Part shown: positions 43,968-50,535 of the stretch, piece by piece
How the letters are laid out: every line of letters starts with the position of its first letter
Numbering within the stretch: the first letter of the stretch is position 1
Source: Acidimicrobiaceae bacterium
GTDB lineage: Bacteria > Actinomycetota > Acidimicrobiia > Acidimicrobiales > Ilumatobacteraceae
Assembly: GCA_947490975.1 (NCBI GenBank)
Contig: CANLHV010000002.1
Coordinates: 1 to 50,535 of the forward strand
Reading direction: 5' to 3'
DNA: 50,535 bases
Made by a program: the position numbers and the translations under genes
Notes under the pieces: model-generated
Told to the model about the DNA's origin: nothing
Database searches by the model: none
The model's input: the letters and a program-made list of their open reading frames with translations, nothing else

Positions 43968-44996
43968 ATGTCTGAGCAAAACCTTGTTGGGTCAATGACC
44001 GCGGCGATCAATGAGGCCAAAGAGTCAGCGATGTTGGCGATTAGAAGTACGGCAGATCTCGCTGGGCTGCGTGCGCTTTCAGCAGATCTAAATAAAAAAG
44101 ATAGCCCGTTAAATAGTTTTAAGAGCGAAATGGGAAAACTGCCGTCGGTTGAAGATAAGCGGTCAATCGGCCAGTTGCTTAATGCGGCGGCAACCGAGAT
44201 TGCTGCAGCACTTGAGTCTCGAACTCGCGAGTTTGCCGATAGCGAGATCTCAGCGCGCATCGAAAGCGAGTCGCTCGATCTGACCGAATTGTTGGTGCAG
44301 CGTCGACGGGGTCATAGCCACATCGTGACTCAGGCGACACAGAGGCTCGAAGACGTTTTCATCGGTTTGGGTTTTCAAATCGCCGAAGGGCCAGAGGTTG
44401 AAACAGACTTTCATAATTTTGAAGCGCTCAACATGCCGAAGTCGCACCCGGCGCGATCAGAATTTGACACGATGTTTCTTGAATACGGCGAGCCGAATTC
44501 AGTTCTCTTGCGAACACACACATCGCCGGTGCAAATTCGTGTGATGAAATCATGGAAGCCGCCGATTTATGCGATTATGCCAGGACGAGTTTTTCGACGT
44601 GACACGCCCGACGCGACGCATATGCCCGTGTTTCATCAGATTGAAGGTCTCGTAATTGACAGAGGTATTACGTTCGCGCACCTGGCGGGCACAATCGAAG
44701 CCTTCACCAAGGCATTTTTCGGTAGCGAGTTCACCAGTCGTCTTCGTCCGTCATTCTTTCCATTCACCGAGCCAAGCGCTGAGTTTGATATTCGTCGCGC
44801 CGATGGCGAGTGGATAGAACTCGGCGGTTGTGGCATGGTGCACCCGAATGTGTTGATTAGTGGAGGCATTGATCCTGAAGAGTTCAGCGGCTTTGCATTT
44901 GGCTTTGGTATTGATCGCATGGCAAAAGAACGCCACAAGGTTGAAGACATTCGCGAGATGTACACCAACGATTTGAGATTCTTGAGGCAGTTCTGA
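43968..44996 (+). CDS. pheS: Phenylalanyl-tRNA synthetase alpha subunit
   Basis: The catalytic alpha subunit of the heterotetrameric class II enzyme. The 342-residue protein has an N-terminal coiled-coil region (about 1-95) and a catalytic core. Core motifs include GPEVETDFHNFEALN, MPGRVFRRDTPDATHMPVFH for motif 2, and FAFGFGIDRMAKERH for motif 3. ELGGCGMVHPNVL is also diagnostic. The stop overlaps the pheT ATG as TGATG. Confidence 0.98.
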   Translation: MSEQNLVGSMTAAINEAKESAMLAIRSTADLAGLRALSADLNKKDSPLNSFKSEMGKLPSVEDKRSIGQLLNAAATEIAAALESRTREFADSEISARIESESLDLTELLVQRRRGHSHIVTQATQRLEDVFIGLGFQIAEGPEVETDFHNFEALNMPKSHPARSEFDTMFLEYGEPNSVLLRTHTSPVQIRVMKSWKPPIYAIMPGRVFRRDTPDATHMPVFHQIEGLVIDRGITFAHLAGTIEAFTKAFFGSEFTSRLRPSFFPFTEPSAEFDIRRADGEWIELGGCGMVHPNVLISGGIDPEEFSGFAFGFGIDRMAKERHKVEDIREMYTNDLRFLRQF

Positions 44997-47371
44997 TGAA
45001 GATTTTGAACTCGTGGCTCAATGACTTTGGCGCCTTTGGTACGAATGTCGAAAAACTAGCTGAAGCGTTGACGAGTCTCGGTTTGGCGGTCGAATCAGTC
45101 ACGACCGTTGGTACGCCGGTCAAAGGTGTTGTCGTAGCCAAAGTTTTGCGCACCGAGCGTCATCCTGACGCCGAAAAAGTTCACCGCGTCTATGTAGATG
45201 CAGGTGATGGCAAAGAATTGCATGTTTGGTGTGGTGCATTCAATATGAAGTCGGGTGATCTGATTCCGTTGGCGACACTCGGTACAACAATGCCTGATGG
45301 TCGAATAATCACAGCGCGAGGAATTCTCGGCATTGAGAGTCATGGCATGCTTTGCTCTGGCACCGAATTGGGTTTGACCGCCGATGCTGATGGCATTTTG
45401 ATTCTGCCTAGCAATCTCAAACTTGGCACTGATGTCTTTGCGGCTCTTGGCATAAAGCAAGACTCTGTGTTCGATTTAGATGTGACCCGCAATCGGCCCG
45501 ATTGCAACGGCTACTTGGGTGTTGCGCGTGACCTGGGTGCTCGCTTGGGCATCAAAGTTGTGGCGCCGAGCGGAGACAAAGCAAAGAAAGGTGTGTCGCG
45601 CTCGATGAAAGTCACAATCGTCGATAAAAGTCGTTGCGCCCGTTACAACATGACGCTTATGTCGGGAGTTGTGGTTGGTGACTCGCCGAGTTGGATAGCG
45701 CAACGGCTTGCAAACTGCGGCATGCGACCGATCAATAATGTTGTTGATGCATCGAACTTGGTGATGCTTGAGTTGAATCAGCCGACCCATGCTTTTGACG
45801 CAGAAAAAGTGAATAACGGTTTCAAAATTCGATGTGCTCGCCCTGGTGAAACATTGCTGACCTTAGACGGTCAAGTTCGAGATCTCGAATCAAGCGATCT
45901 CTTGATTTGTGATGGCAAAGATAACGCCATTGGTCTCGCCGGTGTCATGGGTGGAGCTTCAACTGAGATAAGCGAGCAGACCAAAACTGTCGCACTCGAG
46001 ACCGCTTGGTTTGAATCGTCAGGCGTCGCTAAAACCGCAACAAGGCTCGGCCTTAAATCTGAGGCGTCAATGCGTTTTGAACGTGGGGTTGATCCATATG
46101 GTGTAGACCATGCTGTCAGTCGCTTTGCCGTGTTGTTGCGTGAGTCGTGCCCAGATCTAGTTGTTCATGGTGGGGCAGCAGATGCTAAAGAAAAATCTCT
46201 TCCGCCAAAGCAAAAAGTCGTCAGTTTGCGAGTCGGTCAAGTTAATCGAATTCTCGGAGTAAAACTCTCGGCTAAGGCAATTTCGGTGATGCTCGCAAAG
46301 ATTGGCTTCGCTACCAAGGCAACTTCTGCTGCCAAATCGGCTACTTTGAAAATTGCAGTACCCTCGTGGCGCCCTGACTGCGAAACTGAGATCGACATCG
46401 TTGAAGAAGTTGCCAGACATTACGGCTACGAGAACTTAGGCAAGATTGTGCCCCAATCCACGATGCATGGTCGGCTCTCGCCTTTGCAACAGCGCCGTCG
46501 AGACATTCGTGAAGTGGTTTTGAGCATGGGGTTGAGTGAAGCGATGCCGAATCCGTTTTTGGCACCAGGCGATCTGGTCAAGGCTGGCTTGTCAGAAGAT
46601 AACGCGATTCGTCTTTCGAATCCGCTTGTTTATGAAGAGAGTGTGTTGCGCACATCACTTCGACCAGGTCTTTTGAAGGCGATTTCATTCAATATCTCGC
46701 ATCGGGCAAGCAAGATATCGCTATTTGAACTAGGTCATGTTTATCCGTCTGGTTCTGCAGATTCAGCTGAGGGTCTACCTGATGAATTTGAGTCACTTTG
46801 CTTGGTCGCCGTTGGTGAAACGAGTTCGTTGGCACTCGATTGGTGGAGTCAGATTTCTAGTGTGATGGGCTTTGGCGCACAACTTGATCAGGCGAGTGTT
46901 GAACCTGGCTATCACCCAAAGCGCAGTGCGATTTTGCGTCGAGGCAAACAAGTCTTGGGGTGTGTTGGTGAAATTGATCCTCGAGTGTTGGCACAACATC
47001 AGATCAATACTTCGGTTGCATGTCTTGAGTTAAATCTTTCGGTGTTGCTTGCTGAAACGCCGCGAATCGCGACGGCCAAATCAGTAAGTCGATTTCCGCG
47101 AAGTGATTTTGATTTAGCGTTTACCGTGCCGAACAGTCAGTCGGCAGGTGCCGTTATGAAGGCATTGCGTCAAGCGGGGGGTTCAGAGTTAGTCGATCTT
47201 GAATTATTCGATGTTTATCGTGGCGCAGGCCTACCCAATGATTCGCGAAGTTTGACGTTCAGGTTGTGCTTGCAGGCCAGCGATCGAACGTTGACCGATG
47301 CCGAAGTCACGGCAATTCGACAAAAGTGCCTAAACGCTGCAGCCAAACTTGGTGCTTTGCTTCGTAATTAG
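44996..47371 (+). CDS. pheT: Phenylalanyl-tRNA synthetase beta subunit
   Basis: The beta subunit of 791 residues carries tRNA binding and editing. Domains in order are an EMAP-like tRNA-binding domain (about 40-150, with RTERHPDAEKVHRVYVD and GIESHGMLCSGTELG), the B3/B4 editing region with VVDASNLVMLELNQPTHAFD, the B5 domain, the catalytic-like core, and the C-terminal FDX-ACB domain beginning FPRSDFDLAFTVP. All appear intact. The subunit is coupled to pheS by a one-base overlap. Confidence 0.98.
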   Translation: MKILNSWLNDFGAFGTNVEKLAEALTSLGLAVESVTTVGTPVKGVVVAKVLRTERHPDAEKVHRVYVDAGDGKELHVWCGAFNMKSGDLIPLATLGTTMPDGRIITARGILGIESHGMLCSGTELGLTADADGILILPSNLKLGTDVFAALGIKQDSVFDLDVTRNRPDCNGYLGVARDLGARLGIKVVAPSGDKAKKGVSRSMKVTIVDKSRCARYNMTLMSGVVVGDSPSWIAQRLANCGMRPINNVVDASNLVMLELNQPTHAFDAEKVNNGFKIRCARPGETLLTLDGQVRDLESSDLLICDGKDNAIGLAGVMGGASTEISEQTKTVALETAWFESSGVAKTATRLGLKSEASMRFERGVDPYGVDHAVSRFAVLLRESCPDLVVHGGAADAKEKSLPPKQKVVSLRVGQVNRILGVKLSAKAISVMLAKIGFATKATSAAKSATLKIAVPSWRPDCETEIDIVEEVARHYGYENLGKIVPQSTMHGRLSPLQQRRRDIREVVLSMGLSEAMPNPFLAPGDLVKAGLSEDNAIRLSNPLVYEESVLRTSLRPGLLKAISFNISHRASKISLFELGHVYPSGSADSAEGLPDEFESLCLVAVGETSSLALDWWSQISSVMGFGAQLDQASVEPGYHPKRSAILRRGKQVLGCVGEIDPRVLAQHQINTSVACLELNLSVLLAETPRIATAKSVSRFPRSDFDLAFTVPNSQSAGAVMKALRQAGGSELVDLELFDVYRGAGLPNDSRSLTFRLCLQASDRTLTDAEVTAIRQKCLNAAAKLGALLRN

Positions 47372-47391
47372 CCACACATTTTTAAGACTCA

Positions 47392-48048
47392 ATGACCAGA
47401 CATTCGGCGCTCGTTGTTGGCAAAGATATCAAGTCTCGATGTAGTTGGTGTGAAGGTGACAGTGAATACATTCGCTATCACGACGAAGAATGGGGTCGGC
47501 CAGTTACCGATGACAGACTCATTTTTGAAAAGATTTGTCTCGAAGGCTTTCAATCAGGTTTGAGTTGGCTGACAATCTTGCGCAAGCGACCAGAATTCAG
47601 AATTGCATTTAAAAACTTCGAACCAGAGTTAGTTGCAAAATTCAACAAAAGAGATATCGAGCGCCTGCTGAGCAATGCCGGCATAGTCAGGCACAGGGGC
47701 AAAATCGAAGCGACTATTGAAAATGCCAAGGCGAGTCTGCAGATGCAATACGAGGGTATATCGTTGGCGAAATTTTTCTGGAGCTTCTGCCCAGAGAACC
47801 AGTCAATGGTGTCATCTAAAACGCACTCTAAGGCACCAAAGAATCAGCGTGACATTCAGAGCAAAACACCAGAGTCTCAAGCGATGTCAAAGGCGTTACG
47901 AAAACTCGGCTTCAAATTTGTGGGCGAAACAACCATGTATGCGGCGATGCAGTCGCTTGGCGTTGTAAATGACCATTATTTGGGTTGCCATCGGCGTGAA
48001 ACATGCGAAGTAGCACGCGCCAAAGCCCTCAAATTGATGCTTGCATAG
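47392..48048 (+). CDS. tag: DNA-3-methyladenine glycosylase I
   Basis: Tag removes 3-methyladenine from alkylated DNA. The 218-residue protein has the family's zinc-binding pattern: Cys in RCSWC, His in RYHDEEWGRP, and His and Cys in VNDHYLGC. EGFQSGLSWLTILRKR and KLGFKFVGETTMYAAMQ are diagnostic. ATG 47392 follows pheT by 20 bases. No strict TANNNT or SD precedes it, so it may be read through from pheT. Its stop codon lies inside the putative ArgR box of argC. It is probably unrelated in function to its neighbours. Confidence 0.95.
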   Translation: MTRHSALVVGKDIKSRCSWCEGDSEYIRYHDEEWGRPVTDDRLIFEKICLEGFQSGLSWLTILRKRPEFRIAFKNFEPELVAKFNKRDIERLLSNAGIVRHRGKIEATIENAKASLQMQYEGISLAKFFWSFCPENQSMVSSKTHSKAPKNQRDIQSKTPESQAMSKALRKLGFKFVGETTMYAAMQSLGVVNDHYLGCHRRETCEVARAKALKLMLA

Positions 48049-48069
48049 TTATGCACGAACCCGTATAAT
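48041..48069 (+). promoter_or_regulatory. argC promoter, near-leaderless
   Basis: TATAAT at 48064-48069 is a perfect -10, 17 bases after TTGCAT (48041-48046), a partial -35. The predicted start point is about 48076, three bases before the argC ATG at 48079, so the mRNA would be essentially leaderless. Confidence 0.6.
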
Positions 48070-48074
48070 CATAC
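48042..48074 (+). promoter_or_regulatory. Tandem ArgR-type operator boxes at argC
   Basis: TGCATAGTTATGCA (48042-48055) is a near-perfect palindrome, and GTATAATCATAC (48063-48074) is a second inverted repeat. Their centres are 20 bases apart, two helical turns, as in the paired ARG boxes bound by hexameric ArgR. They cover the -35/spacer and the -10, so binding would block transcription when arginine is abundant. Confidence 0.6.
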
Positions 48075-48078
48075 ATCT

Positions 48079-49101
48079 ATGTTTTCAGTAGGCATTTTGG
48101 GGGCGTCAGGCTTTGTTGGCGCAGAACTTTTAAGGCTTTGTGCCAGCCACCCCGAGTTTGAAGTTGTTTATGCCACTGGCGATTCTCAGGCAGGTGCTCT
48201 GGCTTCGACTTTGTATCCCAGTTTGACGACTGCGTATCCAAACTTGGTTTTCGATGAATACTCGTTGGAAAGAGCGTTGAAATGTGATGTTGTTTTTCTG
48301 GCTTTGCCTCACGAGGCAAGTCTCAAAATCGTGCCGCAGTTGCTTAATAAAGTTCGACTGGTGGTCGACTGCAGCGCTGCATTCAGATTGAAAGACCCGA
48401 CTCTTTATCCGACTTGGTATGGCTTCGATCACGACCAACCAGCTGAGTTAAAGGCGGCTGTTTACGGTTTGCCCGAGTTGTATCGACAAGATCTAAAAAC
48501 CGCGAAGCTGATCGCAACACCCGGTTGCTATGTGACGGCGGCGAGTTTGGCCCTGGCGCCATTGGTGAAAGCCGAAGTTATTTCGACAATCGGCGTAATC
48601 GTTGACGCTGCATCTGGGGTATCAGGCGCTGGGCGAGCGCTCAAAAATAGCAATTCGTTTTGCGCTGTCGACGAAGATTTCTCGGCTTACGGTTTGCTTG
48701 ATCATCGTCACACACCAGAAATTGAGCAGGTGACCGGTGCGCAGATTTTGTTTACTCCGCATCTCGCGCCAATGAATCGGGGCATTCTTGCTACTTGCTA
48801 CGCCCGACCAATTGATGCCGCAAAAACAAGCACGGCATCGTTGCTCGCAGTTTTGAGTCGAGCCTATGCTCGCGAACCATTTGTGGCAGTACGACCTGCA
48901 TCGCCATCAACGAAAGCGACACTCGGCACAAACTCGGTTCTCTTGTCGGCAAGATTTGATCAACGAACTGGCTACGTGATTGTGCTTTGCGCTATTGACA
49001 ACTTGACGAAGGGGGCCGCGGGTGGCGCGATTCAAGCGGCCAATGTTGCACTAAACATTGACGAATCTTTTGGTCTTGCCAAAGTGGGAATGTACCCATG
49101 A
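48079..49101 (+). CDS. argC: N-acetyl-gamma-glutamyl-phosphate reductase
   Basis: ArgC reduces N-acetylglutamyl phosphate with NADPH. The 340-residue protein has the nucleotide-binding GILGASGFVGAELLRL and the catalytic Cys150 in ATPGCYVTAA. FTPHLAPMNRGILATCY follows, with a C-terminal DNLTKGAAGGAIQAANV. The start ATG lies nine bases after TATAAT. The stop overlaps argB as ATGA, leaving no space for argJ, which lies between them in most actinobacteria. Confidence 0.97.
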   Translation: MFSVGILGASGFVGAELLRLCASHPEFEVVYATGDSQAGALASTLYPSLTTAYPNLVFDEYSLERALKCDVVFLALPHEASLKIVPQLLNKVRLVVDCSAAFRLKDPTLYPTWYGFDHDQPAELKAAVYGLPELYRQDLKTAKLIATPGCYVTAASLALAPLVKAEVISTIGVIVDAASGVSGAGRALKNSNSFCAVDEDFSAYGLLDHRHTPEIEQVTGAQILFTPHLAPMNRGILATCYARPIDAAKTSTASLLAVLSRAYAREPFVAVRPASPSTKATLGTNSVLLSARFDQRTGYVIVLCAIDNLTKGAAGGAIQAANVALNIDESFGLAKVGMYP

Positions 49102-49997
49102 CGAACGGTCAGCGAACGGCAATAGATCAATCAGTGGTTGACTCTGCACAGATTGCGAACTTGTTGATCGAGGCATTGCCGTATATCCAAAAATTTGCGG
49201 GCAAAACAGTAGTTATCAAATACGGCGGCAACGCACTTGCAGGCTCGACAAATGATGATGCACTGGCTGCTTTCGCAAAAGACATTGCACTGTTGCACGC
49301 AGTCGGAATTAAGCCAGTTGTTGTACACGGTGGCGGACCGCAAATTTCAGCGATGATGGAGCGTCTTGGCAAAAAACCAAGTTTTCATAACGGTCTTCGA
49401 ATCACCGATGCCGAAACAATGGAAATCGTGAGCATGGTGTTGCTGGGCACTGTTAATCCGCAATTGGTTACAGCCATTAATCAACACGGGGCGCCAGCAG
49501 TGGGTGTCTCAGGCCAAGACGCGAATATGTTCATCGTGTCTGCCCATGACGAAGCATTGGGTTTCGTAGGAGAGATAACGAAAGTCGATGCGACAATTGT
49601 TAAAAAAATGCTTGCCGAATCGCAAGTGCCAGTGGTTGCGACGATTGGTACAGACAACTCGGGTCAGGCCTACAACATCAACGCCGATACTGCTGCTGGG
49701 GCATTGGCTGAAGCTCTTGGCGCCCAAAAGCTTGTTTATATGACAGACATTGCGGGTGTTCGTGGCAACAAAGACGATGCGAGCTCATTGCTGCGTCAAG
49801 CAACAACTTCTCAACTGCGCTCGCTACTCGGATCTGGGGCAATCGATGGCGGAATGATCCCAAAAATTGAGAGTTGCGTTTCGGCAATTGAGCGAGGTGT
49901 GTTTCAAGCGCACATTTTGGATGGAAGAATCGCTCACGTTTTGCTGCTCGAGCTCTTTACTGACGCTGGTGTCGGCACGATGGTCTCGAAGGGATAA
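49098..49997 (+). CDS. argB: N-acetylglutamate kinase, arginine-sensitive type
   Basis: ArgB phosphorylates N-acetylglutamate. The 299-residue protein has KYGGNAL, VVVHGGGPQIS, GLRITDAETMEIV, and GTDNSGQAYNINADTAAGA. The N-terminal helix ending EALPYIQKFAGKTVVIKYGG is the segment found in hexameric, arginine-inhibited kinases, so feedback inhibition is predicted. ATG 49098 overlaps the argC stop. argD begins two bases after its stop. Confidence 0.97.
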   Translation: MTNGQRTAIDQSVVDSAQIANLLIEALPYIQKFAGKTVVIKYGGNALAGSTNDDALAAFAKDIALLHAVGIKPVVVHGGGPQISAMMERLGKKPSFHNGLRITDAETMEIVSMVLLGTVNPQLVTAINQHGAPAVGVSGQDANMFIVSAHDEALGFVGEITKVDATIVKKMLAESQVPVVATIGTDNSGQAYNINADTAAGALAEALGAQKLVYMTDIAGVRGNKDDASSLLRQATTSQLRSLLGSGAIDGGMIPKIESCVSAIERGVFQAHILDGRIAHVLLLELFTDAGVGTMVSKG

Positions 49998-49999
49998 AC

Positions 50000-50535
50000 A
50001 TGTCGAAAACAAATTCACATGCATTCAGTGAGAGCAAGACTGCCGGTGCTTTGCTGAATGCGCGACCCTCGTGTCCGTTTATGCCTGTCTTTGGCGCACC
50101 TCAAGTTATGTTCGAACGTGGACAAGGCACGCAGTTATGGGATGTCAACGGTAAGCGCTATTTAGATTTTCTGTGTGGCATCGCAGTCACCTCGCTCGGT
50201 CACAGCAACCCGATAGTCGCTTCGGCGATTTCGCAACAAGCAAACACGTTGTTGCACGTCAGCAATTTTTTTGCCAACCCAGTTGCGACCCAAACAGCCT
50301 TGATGGTCGACAAGTTGCTTAGCGAGGCCTGTGGTGAAAACGCCGGATACGGCCAAGTGTTTTTTTGTAACTCAGGTGCTGAAGCCAATGAGGCAGGCAT
50401 CAAATTGGCGCGTAAGTTTGGTGGCCGCGGCAAACATGTCGTCGTTAGCGCACTCGGAAGTTTTCACGGGCGTACTCTTGCAGCGTTGGCGGCAACCGGT
50501 CAGCCAGAAAAGCATGAGCCATTTGCGCCGATGCC
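50000..50535 (+). CDS. argD: Acetylornithine aminotransferase (3' truncated)
   Basis: The frame runs off the window end after about 178 codons of a protein usually near 400. PLP-dependent class III aminotransferase features are visible: DVNGKRYLDFLCGIAVTSLG, GHSNP, FFCNSGAEANEAGIKLAR and SFHGRTLAALAATGQPEK. The active-site lysine lies beyond the window. Context after argC and argB makes N-acetylornithine the likely product. ATG 50000 follows the argB stop by two bases. Confidence 0.95.
   Translation, partial: MSKTNSHAFSESKTAGALLNARPSCPFMPVFGAPQVMFERGQGTQLWDVNGKRYLDFLCGIAVTSLGHSNPIVASAISQQANTLLHVSNFFANPVATQTALMVDKLLSEACGENAGYGQVFFCNSGAEANEAGIKLARKFGGRGKHVVVSALGSFHGRTLAALAATGQPEKHEPFAPM

Noticed and set aside
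1..50535. tRNA genes, CRISPR arrays, insertion sequences, prophage or defence islands
   Set aside because: Intergenic gaps are nearly all below 100 bases and contain no cloverleaf, spaced repeats, transposase or integrase.
1..50535. Intrinsic terminators
   Set aside because: I looked after each operon end and found no GC-rich stem followed by a T-run; the hairpin at 15384-15398 lacks the T-run.

Overview
This window is a continuous stretch of housekeeping chromosome from an actinobacterium, most likely class Acidimicrobiia and possibly a streamlined freshwater or marine lineage. The lineage call rests on four observations. mihF (the actinobacterial integration host factor) lies directly before gmk-rpoZ. 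The order ruvC-ruvA-ruvB-queA-tgt-yajC-secD-secF-rel-hisS-aspS-rarA-alaS-ruvX-mltG-aroE is typical of actinobacteria. PriA is the helicase-dead actinobacterial type, and a DUF1844 gene sits beside infC. Base composition is only about half G+C by eye, low for an actinobacterium. I see 51 protein genes, 50 of them on the plus strand. There is no tRNA, rRNA, insertion sequence, prophage, CRISPR array or integrase, and intergenic space is minimal.

Layout. 1-3120: yebC (5' truncated), a PrxQ-type peroxiredoxin and the Holliday-junction genes ruvCAB. 3133-8438: queuosine genes queA and tgt, then yajC-secD-secF. 8454-15380: rel, hisS, aspS, rarA and a small membrane protein. 15425-20538: alaS, ruvX, mltG, aroE. 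20611-25912: aroC-aroK-aroB, then aroQ, an M24 peptidase, efp and nusB. 25946-27382: a DUF2079 membrane protein. 27479-35570: pyrR-pyrB-pyrC-carA-carB-pyrD. 35604-41349: mihF-gmk, rpoZ-metK-priA, def-fmt. 41358-41666 (minus strand): DUF1844. 41929-43928: infC-rpmI-rplT-rRNA methyltransferase. 43968-47371: pheST. 47392-48048: tag. 48079-end: argC-argB-argD (truncated). Together these cover pyrimidine synthesis to orotate, five shikimate steps (aroB, aroQ, aroE, aroK, aroC), early arginine synthesis, several aminoacyl-tRNA synthetases, protein export and recombination.

Gene expression signals are the most informative non-coding content. A PyrR-binding hairpin overlaps the pyrR ribosome binding site. 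Tandem ArgR-type boxes lie on the argC promoter. At 13 starts a TANNNT hexamer ends 6 to 9 nt before the start codon, which predicts leaderless mRNAs. At least 12 gene pairs overlap by four bases (ATGA, GTGA, TTGA, CTGA). Two genes seem to use rare start codons: infC (ATA) and the SpoU-type methyltransferase (CTG).

I found no gene cluster that looks like an undescribed system. The best leads are the two rare starts, the leaderless promoter pattern, the non-discriminating AspRS signature, and clean absences from otherwise conserved orders (argJ, coaBC, pyrF/pyrK, apt).
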